From Fibrobacterota bacterium (GTDB lineage Bacteria > Fibrobacterota > Chitinivibrionia > Chitinivibrionales > FEN-1185): 64,000 bases of DNA. A program made the position numbers and the translations under genes. The stretch spans positions 31,933 through 95,932 of the forward strand of contig PLWQ01000031.1 in NCBI GenBank assembly GCA_003165595.1, written 5' to 3'. The notes beneath the pieces were generated by a model. The model did not search any database, was not told the origin of the DNA, and saw nothing but the letters and a program-made list of their open reading frames with translations. Below, piece by piece: positions 16,744 through 23,794 of the stretch (position 1 is the stretch's first letter; the number at the start of each line of letters is the position of its first letter).

Positions 16744-17749
16744 AAAATATCCTTGCATCCGGCAGGCCGCACTGTGTGAGCACCGCGATGCATGCGTTGA
16801 TCATTCCCGGCGACCCGCAAAGGTATGCTTCGAATCGGGAACAATCCGGCACATTGCGCCGCACCACTTCCGTTATAAGGCCCCGCTCGCCGGTCCAGCC
16901 CCCGCTTTCCGGCTCGCTGGAAAGGGCGGGGATAAACTTGAAATCCGCTAGCCCGGTTTCCAATTTGTGAAGTTCTTCGACCATAAAGAGGTCCTTCTGC
17001 GAGAGAGCGCCGAAAAAACACCGGATGGTGCGGTTGCATTTCTTTCGAACCAGGTCCTGCAGAATGGACCAGATCGGGGCCAGGCCGGTACTGCCGCACA
17101 CCATCAGCATGGGCGCCGCACTTTCGGACGCCCGGAATGCGCCATACGGTCCGGAAAACGAAATTGCGTCGCCTTCCTTGAGAACGTCGAATGCCCACCG
17201 GGTGAAGATTCCGTTTTTCGTCCTGCGGATCAATAGATCCACGCCCGACGAGTCGGACGGCGGCGACGCGATCGAAAAGTCGCGGAGTACCGCATCCCTC
17301 CCCAGATAGGACATAGACTTGGCCTGGATGTACTGGCCGGCCGTGAACTCGATGGTCTTTGGATTTGTCAATTCGATGCTGAGGCCGAGTATGTCGTACG
17401 TCACCAGCGTTTTGCGGGCGATCTTCCCGGAAAAGCGCTTGACGGAAAACAGTTCGTCGGGGACGGCTATGGCGAGGTCTCCAACCGGCTTGGTCTGGCA
17501 GGCAAGCCGCATGCCCGCGGCAATTTCGCTTTCGGAAAGGAGCGGCAATTCGGCGGCCAACGGCGGAGTCGCGCCGCCGACAACCTTCACCTTGCAGTAG
17601 CCGCACCGTGCATTGCCGCCGCACGCGGAAGGAAGGAAGAGACCGTTCCGCGCGCACCCGGCAAGCAGCGACGTTCCGGGTTTCACCCGGATGATCTTTT
17701 TACCGCCGTTGATGTCGATCGCCACGGTTGGTGCCTGGGCTGTTTCCAT
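16727..17749 (-). CDS. Ferredoxin-NAD(P)H reductase-like protein with N-terminal 2Fe-2S domain
   Basis: 340 residues. Residues 1-100 form a plant-type ferredoxin domain with the cluster ligands C43, C49, C52 and C84 (ACGGNARCGYCKVKV). The rest is an FAD/NAD-binding reductase: AGQYIQAK, the flavin motif RDFSIASPP, the nucleotide motif CGSTGLAPIWSILQDL and the terminal LCGSPGMINAC. The order (2Fe-2S, FAD, NAD) is that of NqrF and of oxygenase reductase components such as methane monooxygenase protein C. There is no membrane helix, so it is not a true NqrF. It is followed by an unknown gene overlapping by 17 bases. The electron acceptor is not evident. Confidence 0.85.
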   Translation of the reverse strand: METAQAPTVAIDINGGKKIIRVKPGTSLLAGCARNGLFLPSACGGNARCGYCKVKVVGGATPPLAAELPLLSESEIAAGMRLACQTKPVGDLAIAVPDELFSVKRFSGKIARKTLVTYDILGLSIELTNPKTIEFTAGQYIQAKSMSYLGRDAVLRDFSIASPPSDSSGVDLLIRRTKNGIFTRWAFDVLKEGDAISFSGPYGAFRASESAAPMLMVCGSTGLAPIWSILQDLVRKKCNRTIRCFFGALSQKDLFMVEELHKLETGLADFKFIPALSSEPESGGWTGERGLITEVVRRNVPDCSRFEAYLCGSPGMINACIAVLTQCGLPDARIFYDKFA

Positions 17750-17940
17750 GAAGCTCCTGTGACCTTGGATTGTTGTGCGGCGACCAGTAAAATTACCTCA
17801 TGAGATTGGGCATTCCAAACGGTAATGCGCCGTCTCCGGCCAACGCGGCCGAGGACAAGGGTTAATATGAGGCCAGGGCGTCCGTATTTTGTGGAATGGG
17901 GCTCTCTCAGAGGAATGTATTTTTCAAGTGAGGGAAATTC

Positions 17941-18747
17941 GTGGACGCTGCGGTTCTGAAGACAACACTTGATGGCTGGTATGCGGCATATCATGATCCG
18001 TCGTACCTGCGCTACGATCCCCTTGAATTCGTACGTCGCATGCGCGGCAGGGAGAACCGCGAGATCGCCGGCCTCATGTTCTCGTCAATTGCATACGGCC
18101 GGGTTGAGCAGATACGGGCGAGCATCAGGAATATCCTTGCCGTAACCGGCGCAGAATTGTTCCGCTTTGCCGTGGATACGCCGCTGGCAAAGAAAGTGCG
18201 GCTATTCGCGGGTGTAAAACACCGGTTCAACACCGGGACCGACTTCGCGGTCCTGCTGGAATGCGCCGCCCGGGCTCAATTGCGCTATGGGTCACTCGAG
18301 ACTCTATTTTGCGAGGGCTTGAGGCAATCGCACCCGACGGTGGAACAGGCGCTAGACGTATTCGCGCTCCATCTTCGGGCCCAGGCCGCAAAAACACGGG
18401 GCGCGAGGTCGCGGTATTTCGATTTTCTTCTTCCGTCTCCGTCATCGGGCAGCGCGTGCAAGCGGTTGACCCTGTTTCTGCGGTGGATGGTTCGCCCCGA
18501 CGACGGAATAGATCTTGGCGAATGGAAACGGGTTTCGGCATCGCAGCTCGTGATGCCCGTCGACACCCACGTCGCAGCCGTGTCCAGAAGCCTGGGGATA
18601 ACGTCACGAAGGACGGCCGACTGGGCCATGTCTCGGGAGATCACCTCCGTTATGAGAACGGTGTGCCCGCATGACCCCGTGAAATACGATTTTTCTCTGT
18701 GCAGAACCGGCATGATTGATTTTAGAAACATAACCGCGGCTGCCTGA
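17941..18747 (+). CDS. TIGR02757 family protein (DUF2400)
   Basis: 268 residues from a GTG at 17941 preceded by GAGGGAA. The family pattern is clear: YLRYDPLEFVRRM near the start, REIAGLMFSSIAYGRVEQI, LFLRWMVRPDDGIDLGEW, PVDTHVAAVSRSLGITSRRTADWAM and the C-terminal DPVKYDFSLCRTGM. The helical fold, with a helix-hairpin-like element near PVDTHV, resembles the endonuclease III/HhH-GPD superfamily, which hints at DNA repair, but no function has been shown that I know of. It lies between the reductase and ptsI, each on its own. Confidence 0.9.
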   Translation: MDAAVLKTTLDGWYAAYHDPSYLRYDPLEFVRRMRGRENREIAGLMFSSIAYGRVEQIRASIRNILAVTGAELFRFAVDTPLAKKVRLFAGVKHRFNTGTDFAVLLECAARAQLRYGSLETLFCEGLRQSHPTVEQALDVFALHLRAQAAKTRGARSRYFDFLLPSPSSGSACKRLTLFLRWMVRPDDGIDLGEWKRVSASQLVMPVDTHVAAVSRSLGITSRRTADWAMSREITSVMRTVCPHDPVKYDFSLCRTGMIDFRNITAAA

Positions 18748-18843
18748 CGCGCAACGGCTGGGCATACGGCGTTGTGGGGTGGCCCGTGATGAAAAGAAGA
18801 AAAGTCCAAAAATGGAAATGCAATTAGATTCGGGGTTATCCGC

Positions 18844-20505
18844 ATGAGAGAGTTCGATGGACTCGCCGTCAATTCCGGCAAAGTGCTCGCACCGGCGTGC
18901 CTGTATTCGTCAAATTTGCACAAAGCCATTGACGAATACGATATCACCGGTGGGCAAATCGAGTCGGAACTGCTTCGTTTCGACAAAGCCCTTATAGACA
19001 GCTCCCGCGAGCTCGAAACGATTTCGCTCCGGGTAGCCGACAAAGTCGGGAACGTCGAATCGGAGATATTCATGGCGCAGAAGCATATCATGAACGACGA
19101 TTCCATCGTGAGGCAGATTCGCGAAGGTATACGCGGAAAAAAGAAGAACGCGGAGGCGGTGATTTTCCAGGTCTATCGCGAGTTCGAAGAAAGATTCAAG
19201 GCCATGGACAACGTCTATCTCCGCGAGCGGGGCGCCGACATACGCGAGATACGCCGAAGGCTCCTGGACAACCTGAAACAGGAGAAGCGTGGTTTCGCAT
19301 GCGAAGGTCAGTCACACTGTCAGCGAGGCGCAAACAGGATCATCGTTGCCGAAGAGTTTACCGCAGATATGATGGCCCACATGAATTTTGAGCGGGTGCG
19401 CGGTTTTGCCACCGAACACGGCGGTGTGTCATCGCACGCGGCGATAATCGCCCGGGCGCTGGGAATCCCGGCGGTTTCCGGATTGCACGGCATCACACAG
19501 ACTGTAAAGTGCAGCGACATCGTTCTTGTCGACGGCGACAGCGGCCGCGTCTACCACATGCCTTCCGAGGAAACCATTAAGAAGGTGATCACCGTTGTCG
19601 ACGTCCAAGCCCGCGCAAAGTGCATGATTGCGTCGCCGCCCGGCACGGAAGTTCTTGCCAACGCAAGCATTTTCGAAGACGCGCACCAGGCCCGCCTGCT
19701 CAAGGCCGACGGCATCGGGCTTTTCAGGACGGAAATCATGTTCATCCGCGAAGACCGGCTGCTCACCGAAGACGAACAGTTCGAGCGGTACAAGAATATC
19801 GTCGGCGAAATGGGAAACAGGCCGGTCACGTTCCGCCTGCTCGACGTGGGCGGCGACAAGCCGCTTCCGTTCCTCAGAATACAAAAGGAATCGAACCCGT
19901 ATCTGGGATGGCGAGGAGCGCGGTTTCTCCTCGGAAACCCGGACATCTTTCACATTCAGGTACGCGCACTCGCGCGGGTAGCGCTGTTGGGAAAGATAAA
20001 GATCCTTTTTCCCATGGTAGTTGACGAACGCCAGCAGAAGGAGCTGGTGGACGGCGTTCGAGGTTTTGTGCAGGCGGTCCCGGGCGCCGCAGAGAATCTG
20101 CAACTCGGCGCTATGTTCGAAGTGCCGAGTGCTTGTATGCAGGCACAATTGATCTTCAAGCATGTCGATTTCGGCAGCATCGGGTCCAACGACCTCATTC
20201 AGTACCTGTTTGCGGTCGACAGAAACAACGAGCAGGTCTCCGCGGACTACAACCCCGAGCATCCCATACTGTGGAAGCTGCTCGCGGACCTTGTTGCGGC
20301 CTCTTCCGAAGCAGGCAAGCCATTGTCAATCTGCGGCGAAATGGCAGGCAGGGAGGGATTCGCCAAGCGTCTTCTTGACATAGGAATAAAGTCGCTTAGC
20401 GTGAGCCCACGGCTCATTCCGCAGGTAAGAACCGAAATGATGGAGTACTACGATGACGGTGCTTCAGTCGGGAAACCGGAACATCGCACGGAGGCGCGCG
20501 CGTAA
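18844..20505 (+). CDS. ptsI: Phosphoenolpyruvate-protein phosphotransferase (PTS enzyme I)
   Basis: 553 residues. It transfers phosphate from PEP to HPr through an active-site His, H198, in the segment EHGGVSSHAAIIARALGIPA. The PEP-binding domain shows GIGLFRTEIMFI, LLDVGGDKPLPF, NPYLGWRGARF, the signature DFGSIGSNDLIQYLFAVDR and the C-terminal active-site Cys in SICGEMAG. It is slightly shorter than E. coli EI and lacks a GAF domain, so it is not PtsP. No HPr or sugar permease gene is near, so it may serve a regulatory PTS or act with genes elsewhere. Confidence 0.95.
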   Translation: MREFDGLAVNSGKVLAPACLYSSNLHKAIDEYDITGGQIESELLRFDKALIDSSRELETISLRVADKVGNVESEIFMAQKHIMNDDSIVRQIREGIRGKKKNAEAVIFQVYREFEERFKAMDNVYLRERGADIREIRRRLLDNLKQEKRGFACEGQSHCQRGANRIIVAEEFTADMMAHMNFERVRGFATEHGGVSSHAAIIARALGIPAVSGLHGITQTVKCSDIVLVDGDSGRVYHMPSEETIKKVITVVDVQARAKCMIASPPGTEVLANASIFEDAHQARLLKADGIGLFRTEIMFIREDRLLTEDEQFERYKNIVGEMGNRPVTFRLLDVGGDKPLPFLRIQKESNPYLGWRGARFLLGNPDIFHIQVRALARVALLGKIKILFPMVVDERQQKELVDGVRGFVQAVPGAAENLQLGAMFEVPSACMQAQLIFKHVDFGSIGSNDLIQYLFAVDRNNEQVSADYNPEHPILWKLLADLVAASSEAGKPLSICGEMAGREGFAKRLLDIGIKSLSVSPRLIPQVRTEMMEYYDDGASVGKPEHRTEARA

Positions 20506-20656
20506 TTGTCCACCGCAGTGCGCGAAAAATGCGGGTGGTTGCGCGGCCGGCCATAGTTTATTTTGCTTGTTCTTGACGCCGCATCGGAATAGTCTATATG
20601 AACACCGTGTCCCGGAGCCGGCGACCAGAATCCACTGCCACAAGGAGCGATTCCGT

Positions 20657-21886
20657 ATGTTGACACAAAGAGAGAACCACTCGTTTTCCGGTATCACGCT
20701 GGGACTGATCCTGTGGTGTGCCATCGCTGCCGGCGCTTCGGACGCAGACAGAGTGCAGCAGCTTGTCGACATTATCAAGAGCGGCCCTTCCTTGTATCGG
20801 ACTCCCGAAGCCGCTGCCGCCTATGCCAGGTTCAATGCCCAGGGCGGTATTCCCGCGGTTTCCACCGACGACGGACTTGCGGCAATCAAACAAAGCCTGC
20901 GCGCCGCCATCAATCTTGCCGACTACGGAGACAAAGCCAGGGTCGCGGTGCCAACGCTCATCGAGGTTTTCCCGCAGGCAGAATATCTCGCCGTTGTCAC
21001 GAATGCGCAGTTTGCCCCCGGAATGGGTTTCTTTGACGACTGGGTCCAAACTTACGTCATAAGTTCTAAGAACAAGTTTCTTCTGTCGTCGCCGTTCGTG
21101 GACTATCAGACGCTTTCCCGGTGCGAACAGTTTGTCGAAGCTTCGGGCACAACGGACATTCACCAGAAACGGATGGCGGGGAGTAAAATTGTTGAAGCCA
21201 ACGCCGACATATACGTTACCATCAGGATAAACGCTGCTGCATGCGCGCTTTCGCGGATCACGGGCACGGATGCGGGAAGAACGCGCGAATCGTGGCGGTC
21301 GTGGTATGCCCAGAATAGCGGCGCACCCGCGCCTGCCGCGCTTTCCGCCGCTCCCGTAAAAATAACGGTGGTAAATACTCCCGCGAATCCGCCCAACGTT
21401 TATGTCGTTGGCGCGCGGTACCAGATCTCCCTTACCACGGGTGATGTCGTCTCCGGGATTATCGAATCGTCAGACGACGCATCATTTACAATACGGGTTG
21501 ACGGCGGGGGAAGATACAGCTACGACAAGAGCTTTGTCAAGAGCCAGCTCATGCTGTCCGCGCCTGCGTACCAGGGCGGTTCCGCCGCGCCGGCCCCTGC
21601 CGGCGCGCCTGCGCCTGCGCCGGGTTCGGTCCCGTACGAAGACCTGATGAACTTTTCCTATTCGGGAAGGACCATGGAAGTCGTCATGCTCAACGGTACG
21701 GTCATGCGGGGCGCGCTCGGTGTCGTCGACGCCTCGATTCTGCACCTGACCGTGGACGGCGCGGAAATGCCCATTTCGCGCAGCCTTATCGCGCGGGTCT
21801 CGGTCGTTGTCGATCCGGCGGATACAAGATCAACCGATAGGCCGTCGGCCGCGCCGGCGCAGAACTCCGCGCCCCAGCCGTGGTAG
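20657..21886 (+). CDS. Exported protein with two Sm-like beta domains
   Basis: 409 residues from the ATG at 20657, which follows AAGGAG and begins a signal peptide (ITLGLILWCAIAAGASD). A longer frame back to 20453 runs through the end of ptsI and is not real. The N-terminal half is helical (LVDIIKSGPSLYRTPEAAAAYARF, split by short turns). Two similar strands-and-turn units follow: residues about 252-300 (SLTTGDVVSGIIESSDDA, FTIRVDG) and 337-385 (VMLNGTVMRGALGVVDAS, LHLTVDG, ISRSLIARV). They look like Sm/LSm-type barrels and are joined by an Ala-Pro linker. Function unknown; it precedes the P-II pair by 43 bases. Confidence 0.75.
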   Translation: MLTQRENHSFSGITLGLILWCAIAAGASDADRVQQLVDIIKSGPSLYRTPEAAAAYARFNAQGGIPAVSTDDGLAAIKQSLRAAINLADYGDKARVAVPTLIEVFPQAEYLAVVTNAQFAPGMGFFDDWVQTYVISSKNKFLLSSPFVDYQTLSRCEQFVEASGTTDIHQKRMAGSKIVEANADIYVTIRINAAACALSRITGTDAGRTRESWRSWYAQNSGAPAPAALSAAPVKITVVNTPANPPNVYVVGARYQISLTTGDVVSGIIESSDDASFTIRVDGGGRYSYDKSFVKSQLMLSAPAYQGGSAAPAPAGAPAPAPGSVPYEDLMNFSYSGRTMEVVMLNGTVMRGALGVVDASILHLTVDGAEMPISRSLIARVSVVVDPADTRSTDRPSAAPAQNSAPQPW

Positions 21887-21929
21887 GCCGATACGATCCA
21901 CCGCGCAGGCACATGAAGTGGCGGAACAT

Positions 21930-22238
21930 ATGAAACTCGTGATCGCGATAATCCGTCCCGCAATGCTCCCTGATGTCAAGGAAGTCCTTTTCGACGAGAA
22001 AGTGGAAGGCTTTTCCGTCACCGATGTCATGGGCTGCGGTAACCAATGGGGCCACACCGAAAGCGAAAAAAACACGACGGTGGAGTCGAACCTTATCAGG
22101 AAAATCAAGATTGAATTTCAAGTGGCCGGGACGCGAGTCCGGCCGGTTATCGACAAAATCATAGGCGTCTGCCGTTCGGGCCGTATCGGCGACGGCAAGA
22201 TCTTTGTCCTCAATGTGCCGAACAGCGTTGCCATGTGA
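21930..22238 (+). CDS. P-II-like signalling protein without the usual T-loop Tyr
   Basis: 102 residues from the ATG at 21930. It follows the P-II (GlnB/GlnK) plan: MKLVIAIIRPAMLPDVKEVLF at the start (split here as MKLVIAIIRPAM and LPDVKEVLF), GFSVTDVMGCGNQ before the T-loop, SNLIRKIKIEFQV after it, and IGDGKIFVLNVPNS near the end. The T-loop (GHTESEKNTTVES) has no Tyr, so classical uridylylation is not expected. The final RIRTGE motif is missing because the protein ends early. It lies 7 bases before a second P-II paralog, so the two are an operon. No amtB or glnA is near. Confidence 0.85.
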   Translation: MKLVIAIIRPAMLPDVKEVLFDEKVEGFSVTDVMGCGNQWGHTESEKNTTVESNLIRKIKIEFQVAGTRVRPVIDKIIGVCRSGRIGDGKIFVLNVPNSVAM

Positions 22239-22245
22239 TGGAACC

Positions 22246-22584
22246 ATGAAGCTCGTTACCGCGATAATCCAGCCTTCCAAGCTGTCTGATGTCAAACAGG
22301 CCCTGTTCGACGCATGCCTGGGAAAGATGACCGTGTACAACGTAAGCGGGTCGAGCCAGCTTACGCACTACCCGGACATCCACCGGGCCAACGACTACGA
22401 ACCCAACCTTATCGGCAAAGTGAAGATCGAGCTTGCCGTCAATGACGACAGTGTTCGCCAGGTTATCGACATCATCAAGAAATACGCGCGCAACGAAAAC
22501 ATCAGCGGCGGAAAGATTCTCGTGCTCGACATCGAGCAGTGCGTAAGAATTCGCACCGGTGAAGAAGGACCCGCGGCGATTTGA
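22246..22584 (+). CDS. P-II-like signalling protein, second of a tandem pair
   Basis: 112 residues from the ATG at 22246. It has the full P-II layout: MKLVTAIIQPSKLSDVKQAL, a T-loop region (SSQLTHYPDIHRANDYEPN), IGKVKIELAVND, GGKILVLDIEQ and the C-terminal RIRTGEEGPAAI. The Tyr of NDYEPN sits about where the modified Tyr-51 of GlnB lies, but the surrounding GRQ and RGxEY motifs are replaced (GSS, RANDY). The pair probably forms separate or mixed trimers that sense nucleotides and 2-oxoglutarate. Without AmtB or glutamine synthetase nearby, the target is unknown. Confidence 0.87.
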   Translation: MKLVTAIIQPSKLSDVKQALFDACLGKMTVYNVSGSSQLTHYPDIHRANDYEPNLIGKVKIELAVNDDSVRQVIDIIKKYARNENISGGKILVLDIEQCVRIRTGEEGPAAI

Positions 22585-22661
22585 GGAATCCCGTTGGGGC
22601 CGGCGCCGTTTCTCGGTGAGGAGCCGGCAGCGCGGTCGGCGGAGAACCTCCGGCCGAAAAA

Positions 22662-23141
22662 CTATCCAGCAAGCACTGCCTCCATAGCCGCCTTAAGAAC
22701 AACCTTTCGAACCTGCGATTCCGATTCCAGCATGCATTGCGGCCGATGGATTTCCCCGGGATACAGTATTGCATACATTCCGCTTGCCAAAACAAGGTCG
22801 GTTTCGCCGGCCACACTCCTAAAGAGTATCGTGTCTTTGGTCGCGGAAAGGTCCTCGCCGATCTCCGCGGACACGCCTGCGGGCGCAAAACCGAGAATTT
22901 CGGTGCCGCTCAAAACATATTGAACGTCGACGTACTTGACATGCGCTTCCGCATTTTTCGCCGCTTTGGGCCTGGTCCGGTATTCCTGGACAAGCGCAAA
23001 CATTCTTGCCCCGTCGATTTCGTATCTGCCGATTGCCATTGCGGAAAAATCGGTGTTCTTGAGAACGTCGAGGCCTTTTACCAGATAGGCGGGTAACACA
23101 AGTTTGTCGGCGCTAAGCCGGGCGAGGCTGCTGCAGAACAT
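22662..23141 (-). CDS. YhcH/YjgK/YiaL family protein (DUF386)
   Basis: 159 residues, the usual length. The family motif is present: AHVKYVDVQYVLSGTEILGF, then ILYPGEIHRPQC and VRKVVLKAAM at the C-terminus. Conserved His and Glu/Asp residues (H in AHVKYVD, H in EIHRPQ) form the cupin-like metal site. Relatives accompany sugar-catabolic genes, including the beta subunit of Ebg beta-galactosidase, and may act on sugar anomers or sialic acid. It is divergent from the GH2-like gene that opens the carbohydrate block, with 650 bases of repeat-rich DNA between. Confidence 0.9.
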   Translation of the reverse strand: MFCSSLARLSADKLVLPAYLVKGLDVLKNTDFSAMAIGRYEIDGARMFALVQEYRTRPKAAKNAEAHVKYVDVQYVLSGTEILGFAPAGVSAEIGEDLSATKDTILFRSVAGETDLVLASGMYAILYPGEIHRPQCMLESESQVRKVVLKAAMEAVLAG

Positions 23142-23175
23142 CGGAAGTCTCCTTTGGTTTTGTGTGCGAGTAAAG

Positions 23176-23350
23176 AACCACGGCCATCGGCCGTGGCTTT
23201 GATGAGGGGGTGAAAAGGGGCTTTGCTACAATGGATGGTGCGAAGCGCCACTGCCAAACCCTTACGAAACGAGAGTGAGAAATCCCCGAAATCAAAGAAA
23301 GCACGTCAGTGCTTTTTCGTAACGTTGTGCTCCACGCCTCTAGGGCGTGG
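23176..23350. mobile_element. Hairpin-bounded element, possible IS200/IS605-type non-autonomous remnant
   Basis: Two hairpins with related stems bound about 175 bases: CCACGGCC-ATC-GGCCGTGG (23176-23194) and CCACGCC-TCTAG-GGCGTGG (23332-23350). Between them lies a third hairpin followed by T residues (AAAGCAC-GTCA-GTGCTTT, 23298-23315), which could be a terminator. Palindromic ends without inverted terminal repeats are typical of IS200/IS605-derived elements. There is no tnpA or tnpB, so this is only a shape-based guess. Confidence 0.4.
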
Positions 23351-23441
23351 TCTCTTTTCAAGAAAACGCCGCAGGCTTCCCTCACATGCTTATACATGCG
23401 GCACAAAATGATGCAGGAAGAAAATACCTTCTTGCATCGGA

Positions 23442-23503
23442 GACCGTGTCACCGAGGCCTTGGCCGAGCCTGGAGATTCGTCGCCGCGCAGCGGCGGGGC
23501 GCC
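23442..23503 (+). repeat. Dispersed repeat family R1, partial copy D
   Basis: It carries the right half of the family: ACCGAGGCC, TGGCCGAGCCT, a GCCGC...GCGGC hairpin and the closing GGGGCGCCC. It aligns best to the second half of the copy at 52960-53115. Confidence 0.5.
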
Positions 23504-23794
23504 CGCATCCATTTTCGCGGGCGGGAGCTCGTCGCCATTCTTACTTTCGGTAAGATTCCCGCTCAACATTTCCGACCGTTTTTTAGTTATATATAATAGA
23601 CAGGGGAGAGAAGAACCGCGCCTCAGGAGCGAAAAGCCCGCACTATTCGGCCATTATTCGTCGTTGACTTTCTACCGTATTTCTTTCCCCGGATACGCTG
23701 CCTCAATGCATTGGTTGCCTTCGAGGCGTCGGTTGTTGATTTCAATGTCGTGTGGTAATTTGTAACGCTTAACTGTCCAAGAGGGAGGGATGGC

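Larger units (their letters stand above)
23142..23794. other. Repeat-rich divergent intergenic region
   Basis: 653 bases between the YhcH gene and the GH2-like gene. It holds a hairpin-bounded element (23176-23350) and a partial R1 repeat (23442-23503), listed separately. The last 200 bases are AT-richer and should contain the GH2 promoter; I could not assign boxes. No open frame here is supported. Confidence 0.55.
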
